8,968 nucleotides of DNA, taken from the NCBI GenBank assembly GCA_002482715.1, contig DLGN01000139.1, positions 1 through 8,968 on the forward strand. Reading direction: 5' to 3'. Source of the DNA: Oxalobacteraceae bacterium UBA7693. Lineage in GTDB: Bacteria; Pseudomonadota; Gammaproteobacteria; Burkholderiales; Burkholderiaceae_D. The notes under the pieces were generated by a model. It was not told the origin of the DNA and did not search any database. It saw only the letters and a list, made by a program, of their open reading frames with translations. Below, piece after piece: positions 1 through 6,589 of this stretch. Each line of letters starts with the position of its first letter. Within the stretch, counting starts at the first letter, position 1. A program made the position numbers and the translations under genes.

Positions 1-15
1 CAGAAGAGGTAAATC

Positions 16-795
16 ATGTCTACATCCAGCGTATTAAGATTGCGTCGTCACCTGCTCGCTACCGCATTTACAGTATTCATTGCTACGACATTCATCGCAG
101 CGCCAGCTTCCGCCAGCTGGGGTAACTGGTGGGGGAAATCGGTCGAAGGTTCTGGTAAGGTCGTTAAACAAGAACGGCAGGTGCAAGATTTTCGTGCAAT
201 ACAAATTTCTGTGCCTGGCAAGATTGAATTAAAACAGGGCAATCAAGAGGGCGTGTTAATTGAAACCGATGACAATATTCAAGCGATGTTAGAGGTTGTG
301 GTTGAGGGCAATACTCTGAAGATACGTTCCAAAGAGAAAAGTCAGTATCCTAAGACGCGACACTTATCGATCGTGGTTCATTTTAAAAATTTGGATGACT
401 TCGTTTTGGAAAGCTCTGGCAGCGTTAAAAGCGACAAAATCCTCAGTACAGATTTGAAATTGCGTATCGCTGGTTCTGGCGAAATGACGGTGAATGAGTT
501 AAAGGCTGAGACTTTAAAAGTCAGCATCGGTGGCAGTGGAAACTTTTCCGCACGTGGCTCGGTACCGCAGATTTCTGGCACGATTGGTGGTTCAGGTGAG
601 TTGGATTTAGTGAAGTTGGCAGCAAAAGATGTAAGGATTAGTATCGGCGGTTCTGGCTCTGTACAAACTTGGGTTAGCGATAATTTAAATGTCCGAATTG
701 GTGGCTCTGGTAGTGTGGATTATTATGGTGATCCAAAAGTCAGTAAATCCATCGGCGGTTCTGGTAGCGTGACGCGGAAAGGTGCACAACCGTAA
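16..795 (+). CDS. Secreted GIN-domain protein (DUF2807 family)
   Basis: A 259-residue exported protein of the DUF2807 / putative auto-transporter adhesin head GIN-domain family. The N-terminus has basic residues (RLRRH) followed by a hydrophobic stretch and a likely signal peptidase I site after the Ala-Ser-Ala ending at residue 33. The mature part opens with the family-typical EGSGKVVKQERQV (44-56) and DFRAIQISVPGKIEL (58-72) strands. It then carries a ladder of Gly-Ser-Gly turns at about residues 153, 173, 192, 212, 230 and 248, five of them in the form IGGSG, spaced 18-20 residues apart. This is what a right-handed beta-helix with one GSG turn per coil would give. The start is supported by an AGAGGT Shine-Dalgarno just upstream. 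An intrinsic terminator follows within 30 bp, so it ends its transcription unit. The biochemical role of the family is not established; an envelope or surface location is inferred. Family assignment is secure. Confidence 0.9.
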   Translation: MSTSSVLRLRRHLLATAFTVFIATTFIAAPASASWGNWWGKSVEGSGKVVKQERQVQDFRAIQISVPGKIELKQGNQEGVLIETDDNIQAMLEVVVEGNTLKIRSKEKSQYPKTRHLSIVVHFKNLDDFVLESSGSVKSDKILSTDLKLRIAGSGEMTVNELKAETLKVSIGGSGNFSARGSVPQISGTIGGSGELDLVKLAAKDVRISIGGSGSVQTWVSDNLNVRIGGSGSVDYYGDPKVSKSIGGSGSVTRKGAQP

Positions 796-822
796 GCCAT
801 GCTGTTTGATAAATTCAACTAG

Positions 823-855
823 AAAGGCGATCATTTGGTCGCCTTTTTTATTTTT
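823..855 (+). terminator. Rho-independent terminator after the GIN-domain gene
   Basis: A perfect 8-bp stem, AAAGGCGA (823-830) and TCGCCTTT (839-846), with an 8-nt loop, runs directly into a T-rich tract (844-849, then ATTTTT). It lies 28 bp after the stop codon at 795 and has the standard shape of an intrinsic terminator for the upstream gene. Confidence 0.85.
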
Positions 856-895
856 CCAGTGCGTGTTCACGCCACAAGACAGCTGAAGATAGCAA

Positions 896-940
896 TCTAG
901 AAAGACCTCTGCGCAGTAGCTCGCGCAGAGGTCTCTAGAA
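896..940. repeat. Short hairpin repeat (mini inverted-repeat element, family A)
   Basis: A perfect 12-bp inverted repeat, AGACCTCTGCGC (903-914) and GCGCAGAGGTCT (923-934), with an 8-nt loop. It is bracketed by the identical 7-mer TCTAGAA at 896-902 and 934-940, which looks like a target-site duplication; the second copy overlaps the last stem base. Because TCTAGA is itself palindromic, the flanks could instead be an extension of the hairpin. No T-run follows, so it is not an intrinsic terminator. Read on the minus strand, its first 24 bases match the left end of the 120-bp element at 7172-7291 at 21 positions. It is best explained as a deletion derivative of the same non-autonomous family. 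Confidence 0.7.
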
Positions 941-1109
941 CGGAATCTTTCTGAAAACGCCTACTCAAATTGTAAAGATTGAATTCGACCTTGATCTTTA
1001 TGGCATCATTGCAGGCGATCTCACCAAATATCTTGATTGGCAAATTGCGACCACGAATAGCTATTTTCATCCGATTGCCTATGCACTCAAGCGCAATCAA
1101 ATCGCGCAT
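897..1109 (-). CDS. Doubtful small ORF, about 70 aa, 3' end formed by a repeat
   Basis: I do not recognise this protein. An ATG at 1109 (minus strand) is preceded by an AAAGCAGG stretch at a usable Shine-Dalgarno distance. The first 57 residues have a plausible amino-acid mix (RMKIAIRGRNLPIKIFGEI at 13-31, then alternating hydrophobic residues) and ordinary codons. Roughly the last 12 residues (ETSARATAQRSF) and the stop codon come from the hairpin repeat at 896-940. If the frame is genic, its original C-terminus has been replaced. It sits between the terminator of the GIN gene and the exonuclease gene and would be divergent from the latter, leaving only 49 bp for two promoters, which argues against it. 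It could be a small hypothetical gene, a decayed remnant or a chance frame. Confidence 0.25.
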   Translation of the reverse strand: MRDLIALECIGNRMKIAIRGRNLPIKIFGEIACNDAIKIKVEFNLYNLSRRFQKDSVLETSARATAQRSF

Positions 1110-1158
1110 TTGACCTGCTTTCAACAAGGATATTTGACCCTATGTGCTTTAGCCAGAT

Positions 1159-1827
1159 ATGAATGTATCAATGAATAATCATCCTATTTCTCAAACAGAA
1201 TCTCCTAGTGTATTGCCAGATTATCCCGGTATCGCATTGGCGCAAATCGTGGTGGTGCAAAGCCCTGCACAATTAACATTCGCTCGCGATCACCTGATGC
1301 TCGCGCAGAGCTTAGGTTATGACACCGAATCTAAGCCCGTATTTACTGCTGGGCAGACTTCAGACGGGCCGCACTTGATTCAATTAGCGACCGAAACGCA
1401 TGCGTTTTTATTTCCTCTTGTGAGTGCTGCCCAAAGAGATATGAGCCGCGATGTGTTGAAAGAAGTGTTGGAGTCTAACAAAATTCGAAAAGTCGGATTT
1501 GGATTGTCTGACGATAATCAAATGTTATTTCGGAAACTGGGAATTAGGATCGCTAATGTGCTCGATCTCTCACGTAGTTTGAGTGATAGTCGTAGAAAAC
1601 AGATGGGCGCGAAGCGTGCAGTTGAAAAATATTTCGGACAGATTTTACAAAAATCAAAACGGGTATCAACGTCGAATTGGGCGGCCGAGCATTTGAATGA
1701 ACGACAACTAAAATACGCCGCCGATGATGCTCAATCCGCTTTACTGGTTTACCTCGCTGCGAATACACAAGCTGGCGCACTGGCGAAATCTGGAACTTCA
1801 GAACTGAACTCATCAGCCAATTTTTAG
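1159..1827 (+). CDS. 3'-5' exonuclease, DEDDy family (RNase D / WRN-exonuclease-like)
   Basis: A 222-residue protein consisting essentially of one DnaQ-fold 3'-5' exonuclease domain, without the HRDC domains of full-length RNase D. The three exonuclease motifs are visible. Exo I is GYDTESKPVF with Asp55 and Glu57. Exo II is KVGFGLSDDNQML with Asp119 aligning to the conserved metal ligand. Exo III is SNWAAEHLNERQLKYAADDA with Tyr186 and Asp190 (Y-x3-D), which defines the DEDDy type. Such proteins hydrolyse nucleotides from 3' ends using two metal ions; whether the substrate here is RNA or DNA cannot be read from sequence. It has no signal peptide, so it is cytoplasmic. An in-frame stop at 1150-1152 limits the start to 1159 or 1171; neither has a good Shine-Dalgarno, and 1159 is the longer choice. 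The downstream gene starts 37 bp later with no visible terminator between, so the two may share a transcript. Confidence 0.88.
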   Translation: MNVSMNNHPISQTESPSVLPDYPGIALAQIVVVQSPAQLTFARDHLMLAQSLGYDTESKPVFTAGQTSDGPHLIQLATETHAFLFPLVSAAQRDMSRDVLKEVLESNKIRKVGFGLSDDNQMLFRKLGIRIANVLDLSRSLSDSRRKQMGAKRAVEKYFGQILQKSKRVSTSNWAAEHLNERQLKYAADDAQSALLVYLAANTQAGALAKSGTSELNSSANF

Positions 1828-1864
1828 TCATACTCACCTAGCAGCATCTTATCAAGGAATTTTC

Positions 1865-2635
1865 ATGTTTAATCGTAATAAGTTATTGCTATGCACATTT
1901 GCCATCAGTATGTGTGCGACGACTTTGGCCCATGCAGATGGCTTAGCGGATTTGAAAACCGCATTGACTCGCTTGCAGGGGCAGACGCCATTGAAGGCTG
2001 TGGTGGAAGCGAAAACATGGAATCGACAAGGCGAAGGTAAGGATCAAGAAGAAACGCATGGTTTAGCCAGTGTCAGTGTCGAGGAAAGTCCGCGTGGTTT
2101 GCATGTTTTGTATAGCAAAGACATGCTGGCCAAATTAGAGGTGGAAGAACGTCAGCGTGAGAAAGATAAGAAAGCAAAAACACCGACTTTATCTGCCTTA
2201 AATGAAGTCAATTCATCCGCATTGCGACCGATGATTTCTGCCGCAGGAAGTCTAAGCCGCAGTTTGGAGAAAGCGAATTTTAAGAGTGAGAAGCTCGATG
2301 TGTTTAATGGCAAACCAGCACGCTTATTAAACTTTGAAATGTCGATGGACAAATTAAGTGAGCGCGAACGCAAATATCTGAAAAAATTTGATGGGCAAAT
2401 TGATGTCTGGATTGCTGCGGACGGAACGCCTTTCGCGAGCCGTTTAACTCAGGCTGTATCAGGTCGTGCTTATGTGGTGATTAGTTTTGAAATGAAAAAT
2501 GAAGAAGAGTGGATTTACGGAACGGTCGGAGATCGTTTAGTCGCACTGAAAAAAGAGAGTAAAAATAGTGGTGCTGGGATGGGTGAGAAGAGTGAAGTTA
2601 AAGTAACAAAAACTTTACAAATACAAGCCTTATAG
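1865..2635 (+). CDS. Secreted protein of unknown function
   Basis: A 256-residue protein that I cannot assign to a named family. It begins with a clear Sec signal peptide (basic NRNK, hydrophobic core, cleavage after Ala-His-Ala at residue 24), so it is periplasmic or outer-membrane facing. The mature part starts with a short amphipathic helix (LADLKTALTRLQ), has a Lys/Glu/Arg-rich segment around 90-105 (EVEERQREKDKKAK), then beta-strand-like stretches including GQIDVWIAADGTPFASRL and a Lys-rich tail. The strand pattern and the 'vwIaaDGtP' turn recall LolA/LolB-like or similar sheet proteins that bind hydrophobic ligands, but this is only a resemblance. The start is fixed by AAGGA at 1854-1858, 6 nt before the ATG. 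It lies 37 bp behind the exonuclease gene and 72 bp ahead of the S9 peptidase gene. Confidence 0.8.
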   Translation: MFNRNKLLLCTFAISMCATTLAHADGLADLKTALTRLQGQTPLKAVVEAKTWNRQGEGKDQEETHGLASVSVEESPRGLHVLYSKDMLAKLEVEERQREKDKKAKTPTLSALNEVNSSALRPMISAAGSLSRSLEKANFKSEKLDVFNGKPARLLNFEMSMDKLSERERKYLKKFDGQIDVWIAADGTPFASRLTQAVSGRAYVVISFEMKNEEEWIYGTVGDRLVALKKESKNSGAGMGEKSEVKVTKTLQIQAL

Positions 2636-2707
2636 TGCGATTTAATTCACGCGATTTTCTTAGCACCGAACGTTGATAAAACACGAACCAAAATAAAGGA
2701 AAAAATA

Positions 2708-5700
2708 ATGCAGAGTGGCTTACAAAAAAACAGATCTCAAATGATCTTTAATCATTTATCCCGCCCAGTCAGTGCGCTTGTATTGGTTTTGGGGCTGCAT
2801 GCGATGAGCGTGCCGCAGTCTGCGTTTGCGCAGACCACCGCTGCGAATAAAGAGGTCAGCACGGCAAGTGTGACCCAGAGCGGAAAGAAATTAATTGGCC
2901 ATGAGGTTTATGCAAACTGGCGCAGTATTCAAAATGCGATCGTGAGCCGTGATGGTCTATGGGCTGCGTATGCCTTGGTAGGGCAAGAATCTGACGGAGA
3001 GATTGTTCTGAAAAATCTTCGTGATGGTAAGGAATGGCGTGCGCCGCGTGGCAATGCGCCAGTGTTTAGTTACGATGGAAAATACGTGGCTTTTTCAGTT
3101 GTGCCAACCCGCGCAGAACTGGATAAAGCAAAAAAAGCCAAACTCAAACCTGAAGATGCACCAAAGCCAGGCGTTGGCGTGATGGATTTGTCGACAGGTA
3201 CAGTTGAATATGTTGAACGTGTAAAGCGTTTTAGCTTTCCAGAAGAAGGTTCTGGCGTGCTCGCAGCACTGCTCGAGCCAGTGAAAGAAACCAAAAAAGA
3301 TGCGAAAAAAGACGATGCTGTAAAAGCTGATAGCGACGTTGACAGTAAAGAGTCGATGGAAAGCGAAATCGAAGAAGATCAGCAAATGACTCTTGCTGGC
3401 GTTGGAAGTGCGACGAAGAAAAAGGAACCTGGTACAGAATTACTGGTTTGGGATTTAGCGAATAAGCAAAAAACATCGATAAAAGATGTGGCGGACATGA
3501 GCTGGAATAAGCCAGGAACCATGTTGGCGTATTCCATATCCTTGAAGGATTTGCCGAAAGATACTACGAAGGATGTAGCTAAAGAACCGAGTAAAGACCA
3601 GTCACAAGAAATAGCGAAAGCAGAAAATAATACGACAAATGAGAAAGCGAAATCGGCGACGCAAGTCGAAGGCGTCTACATTTGGTCGTCAGAAAGTAAG
3701 TCATCAAAAGCGATACTGACTGGTGCTGGTAGCTATAAATATTTGCGCTTTGACGATGCAGGTCAACAATTTGCCGTGTTAAGTAATCGTGATGAGTTGG
3801 CAAAGAAAGCGAAAGATCCACAAGTGTATTCCTTGTTTTATTGGCGAGCCGATGCGCCGCAGGCAAAGCTGCTGGTGAACGCAGAGTCAAACGGAATGAA
3901 CAAAGCTTGGGCACCGAGCGAACATGCCGATCTTAATTTTAGTAAAGATGGACAACGCCTGTTCTTGAGCACTGCGGAAGTAGCGATTGCACCAGCAAAG
4001 AATGCGCCAGAGGCCGTAAAGGTCGATCTATGGCATTGGAAAGATCCTGAGTTACAGTCCATGCAAAAAGCCAATGCTGAGCGTGACAAACAAAGATCTT
4101 ATCGTGCGGTTGTTCACTTAGCCGATGGTAAGTTTGTACAGCTCGCGAACAAATTGATTCCGCAAGTGATGCTCAATGATAACGCGCAGTTTGCAATGGG
4201 AATTAGCACTTTACCTTATCGACATTTAATGTCGTGGGATAGCCTGCACTACGACGCTTATGCAGTAGATTTGCAAAACGGCCAAGCCAAAATGCTCATA
4301 GAAAAATCGCGCTTTATGCCGCAGTTTTCTCCAGCAGGAAAGTATCTTGTTCAATTCGATGCGGACAAAAGTGTGTGGTGGTCATATTCCACTATTGATG
4401 GTAAGAAGACGAACTTAACTGGTCATATTAAAACGCGCTTCGATGATCAGCAACGCGATACGCCAGAGCCGAAAAATGCGTTTGGTCTTGCTGGGTGGAC
4501 TGCGGATGATTCCAGCGTTGTTATTTATGATCAGTTCGACTTATGGGATGTGAATTTGCAATCCAAAGTTGCGCGCAATCTCACTGCTGGATTTGGTCGT
4601 AAAAACCAATTAGAGCTGCGTTATGTTCACTTGGGTGACGCACGTCAATCCCCTCAAACCAAAGCATTACCTGCCGATAAACCATGGGTATTATCAGCGA
4701 CCCACGATGTGAATCAGTCGACTGGTTACTACACGATTTATCCGACCGTCAGTGCAACGGCCGAGCCTAAGCGTTTGATTCATGCGGATAAATTGTTTTC
4801 AGGTTTAATTAAGGCGAAAGACAGCGACACGATATTGTTTACGCAGCAGACATTTACCGAGTTCCCTGACTTGTGGAGTGCCGATCTAAACTTTACTCAG
4901 CCGCAAAAAATCAGTTATGCGAATCCACAGCAAGCTCAGTACAACTGGGGTACGCAAGAAATGATTGATTACACCAGTGCTGATGGAAAAAAATTGAAAG
5001 CTTTGGTTGCGAAGCCTGAAAATTTTGATCCTAAAAAGAAGTACCCGATGATGGTGTATATCTATGAAAAGATGACGGACAATATGCATCGCTTCGTCTC
5101 TCCAGCGCCGGCACAAAATATTAATGTTACGCGTTATGTCAGTAATGGATATATCGTGTTGCGACCTGATATTGTTTACAAAACTGGTTATCCAGGTAAG
5201 AGTGCGCTCGATACCGTTGTGCCCGCTGTACAGCAGGTGATCGCAAAGGGCTACGTCGATCCGAAACGGGTTGGTATTCAGGGTCATAGCTGGGGTGCTT
5301 ACCAAATCAGTTACATGATTACTCGTACCAATATTTTCCGTGCCGCAGAAGCGGGTGCATCAATGGCGAATATGATTAGTGGCTACGGTGGTATTCGTTG
5401 GGGTGCAGGTATTAGCCGCGCATTTCAATATGAAAAACAGCAAAGCCGTATTGGTGGCACGCCTTGGGATAGTACTGCTAAGTATGTAGAAAATTCTCCG
5501 ATTTTCGCGATTGATAAAGTACAGACACCATTTTTGACAGTTCACAATGATGACGATGATGCGGTACCTTGGTATCAAGCGATTGAGTTCTTCACAGCGA
5601 TGCGTCGATTGAATAAAGAGGCATATTGGTTTAACTATAATGGTGAAAAACATGGTTTGCGTGATCGCGACAATATCAAACATTTCACCGTGCATATGAG

Positions 5701-5836
5701 TGAATTTTTTGATCATTATTTGCTAAATAAGCCGCGTCCAGAATGGATGGATAAGCCTGTTCCTTATTTGGAAAAAGGAAAACGTGATGTGATGGGACAG
5801 TTTGTGCCTGCGAAAGATCAGGAACAAAAAAAATAG
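2708..5836 (+). CDS. Secreted S9 family peptidase (prolyl oligopeptidase / DPP type)
   Basis: A 1042-residue exported serine peptidase. A signal peptide ends at Ala-Phe-Ala (residue 41). The bulk (about 55-760) is a WD/beta-propeller-like region, with repeated short motifs such as SRDGLWAAY, SYDGKYVAF, SPAGKYLVQF and SKDGQRLFLS. The C-terminal alpha/beta-hydrolase domain (about 765-1020) carries the full triad: Ser861 in GHSWGAYQ, Asp950 in HNDDDDAVPW and His982 in EKHGLRD. The family cleaves peptides, often after proline or with dipeptidyl specificity; the specificity here cannot be predicted. It is longer than usual S9 enzymes (about 600-800 residues), partly through two low-complexity Lys/Asp/Glu-rich insertions at about 192-230 and 282-319 in the propeller. 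The start is supported by AAGGA at 2696-2700, 7 nt upstream. A strong hairpin follows the stop codon. A role in periplasmic or extracellular peptide breakdown is inferred. Confidence 0.93.
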   Translation: MQSGLQKNRSQMIFNHLSRPVSALVLVLGLHAMSVPQSAFAQTTAANKEVSTASVTQSGKKLIGHEVYANWRSIQNAIVSRDGLWAAYALVGQESDGEIVLKNLRDGKEWRAPRGNAPVFSYDGKYVAFSVVPTRAELDKAKKAKLKPEDAPKPGVGVMDLSTGTVEYVERVKRFSFPEEGSGVLAALLEPVKETKKDAKKDDAVKADSDVDSKESMESEIEEDQQMTLAGVGSATKKKEPGTELLVWDLANKQKTSIKDVADMSWNKPGTMLAYSISLKDLPKDTTKDVAKEPSKDQSQEIAKAENNTTNEKAKSATQVEGVYIWSSESKSSKAILTGAGSYKYLRFDDAGQQFAVLSNRDELAKKAKDPQVYSLFYWRADAPQAKLLVNAESNGMNKAWAPSEHADLNFSKDGQRLFLSTAEVAIAPAKNAPEAVKVDLWHWKDPELQSMQKANAERDKQRSYRAVVHLADGKFVQLANKLIPQVMLNDNAQFAMGISTLPYRHLMSWDSLHYDAYAVDLQNGQAKMLIEKSRFMPQFSPAGKYLVQFDADKSVWWSYSTIDGKKTNLTGHIKTRFDDQQRDTPEPKNAFGLAGWTADDSSVVIYDQFDLWDVNLQSKVARNLTAGFGRKNQLELRYVHLGDARQSPQTKALPADKPWVLSATHDVNQSTGYYTIYPTVSATAEPKRLIHADKLFSGLIKAKDSDTILFTQQTFTEFPDLWSADLNFTQPQKISYANPQQAQYNWGTQEMIDYTSADGKKLKALVAKPENFDPKKKYPMMVYIYEKMTDNMHRFVSPAPAQNINVTRYVSNGYIVLRPDIVYKTGYPGKSALDTVVPAVQQVIAKGYVDPKRVGIQGHSWGAYQISYMITRTNIFRAAEAGASMANMISGYGGIRWGAGISRAFQYEKQQSRIGGTPWDSTAKYVENSPIFAIDKVQTPFLTVHNDDDDAVPWYQAIEFFTAMRRLNKEAYWFNYNGEKHGLRDRDNIKHFTVHMSEFFDHYLLNKPRPEWMDKPVPYLEKGKRDVMGQFVPAKDQEQKK

Positions 5837-5865
5837 AGCGAAGATTTCTTTTTCGTGATGTGAAA

Positions 5866-5897
5866 CAAAAGGGTGACACTAGTGTCGCCCTTTTGCA
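5866..5897 (+). terminator. Hairpin terminator after the S9 peptidase gene
   Basis: Two 15-nt arms, CAAAAGGGTGACACT (5866-5880) and AGTGTCGCCCTTTTG (5881-5895), are complementary except for one G-U pair, with the ACTAGT centre forming the loop. The right arm ends in TTTT. It lies 30 bp after the stop codon. The near-symmetric A-tract and T-tract could allow it to act on either strand, but only the plus-strand side has a gene reading into it. Confidence 0.78.
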
Positions 5898-5898
5898 T

Positions 5899-5926
5899 TT
5901 GGCTAGCACCGTATCGCTTATATAAT
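5899..5926 (+). promoter_or_regulatory. Candidate sigma70-type promoter for arsC
   Basis: A consensus -10 box TATAAT (5921-5926) lies 16 bp after TTGGCT (5899-5904), which matches the first three bases of the -35 consensus. It sits between the preceding terminator and arsC and would give a leader of about 65 nt. No ArsR operator-like dyad is obvious next to it. Confidence 0.5.
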
Positions 5927-5997
5927 GATGTTTTGGAGCCTGCGCATTTTATGGTCGCCAAATTGACTTTGAATATTTTTTGATTGAACAATTGAAC

Positions 5998-6417
5998 ATG
6001 ACTATTACGATATATCACAATCCAAAATGCGGCACCTCTCGCAATACACTTGCCTTAATCCGTAACAGTGGCGATGAACCTGTGGTGATTGAGTATTTAA
6101 AACAGCCGCCGAGTAAAGAAGTGTTGAAGAATATGCTGACCACGATGGCGTTTTCAGCACGTGAGTTGATGCGAAAAAAAGAAAGTCTCTATGAAGAATT
6201 GCAATTGGACGAAGACAAATGGAGTGAAGATGCTTTAATCGATTTGATGTTCGCGCATCCTATCTTGATTAATCGACCAATTGTGATAACGCCTTTGGGT
6301 ATGAAGTTGTGTCGTCCTTCGGAGTTAGTATTAGATATTTTGCCGTCGCCGCAGCGTGGCGCTTTTACGAAAGAAGATGGTGAGCAATTAATTGACGCTA
6401 GTGGAAAACGCGTGTGA
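5998..6417 (+). CDS. arsC: Arsenate reductase, glutaredoxin-dependent (ArsC, R773 type)
   Basis: A 139-residue cytoplasmic enzyme that reduces arsenate to arsenite with electrons from glutathione and glutaredoxin. It follows E. coli plasmid R773 ArsC along its whole length. Visible hallmarks are the active-site loop HNPKCGTSRNTL with Cys11 (R773 Cys12) and the three arsenic-binding arginines Arg59, Arg93 (INRPIVITPLG) and Arg106 (LCRPSE), each one position before R773 Arg60, Arg94 and Arg107. The C-terminal GAFTKEDGEQLIDASGKRV is also family-typical. The ATG at 5998 is chosen because the family begins just before the TITIYHNP strand; a longer frame from TTG at 5980 is possible. No convincing Shine-Dalgarno precedes either start. 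No arsR, arsB or acr3 lies in the window, so arsenite export must come from elsewhere. With all arginines kept, an arsenate role is preferred over an Spx/YffB-like one. Confidence 0.93.
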   Translation: MTITIYHNPKCGTSRNTLALIRNSGDEPVVIEYLKQPPSKEVLKNMLTTMAFSARELMRKKESLYEELQLDEDKWSEDALIDLMFAHPILINRPIVITPLGMKLCRPSELVLDILPSPQRGAFTKEDGEQLIDASGKRV

Positions 6418-6473
6418 GGACAATGTGACTAAGTCACGAAGTTCGCAAGATCAATCCGACTTCAAAGTGGAGC

Positions 6474-6506
6474 GCTGGTTTCGCCATATTGATGTGCGAA
6501 ACCAGC
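6474..6506. repeat. Inverted repeat between convergent arsC and the YciI-like gene
   Basis: A perfect 10-bp stem, GCTGGTTTCG (6474-6483) and CGAAACCAGC (6497-6506), surrounds a 13-nt loop. It lies between the 3' ends of two convergent genes, where a bidirectional terminator would be expected. There is no T-run on either side, so it is not a standard intrinsic terminator. It may protect mRNA ends or slow polymerase. A small GCGCCTGGCGC dyad follows at 6516-6526. Confidence 0.45.
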
Positions 6507-6589
6507 CAGTTCAATGCGCCTGGCGCTGTGCGAATCGGTTAGCGGGCAGCGTGTTGATTCCGCCAAGCCAAACGATCAAAAGCCTAAGC

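Noticed and set aside
1110..1139. TTTGACC repeated at 1109-1115 and 1133-1139 as -35 boxes for the exonuclease gene
   Set aside because: No -10 box at acceptable spacing follows either copy before the start codon.
1299..1310. GCTCGCGCAGAG in the exonuclease gene identical to 919-930 of the hairpin repeat
   Set aside because: Only 12 bp, inside conserved coding sequence, and without the rest of the repeat; most likely coincidence.
3095..5716. Several minus-strand open frames of 70-140 codons inside the S9 peptidase gene
   Set aside because: They are shadows of a long, well-supported gene with catalytic motifs on the plus strand.
5980..5997. TTG start giving arsC six extra residues
   Set aside because: ArsC proteins begin just before the TITIYHNP strand, which fits ATG 5998. 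The TTG has no better ribosome binding site.
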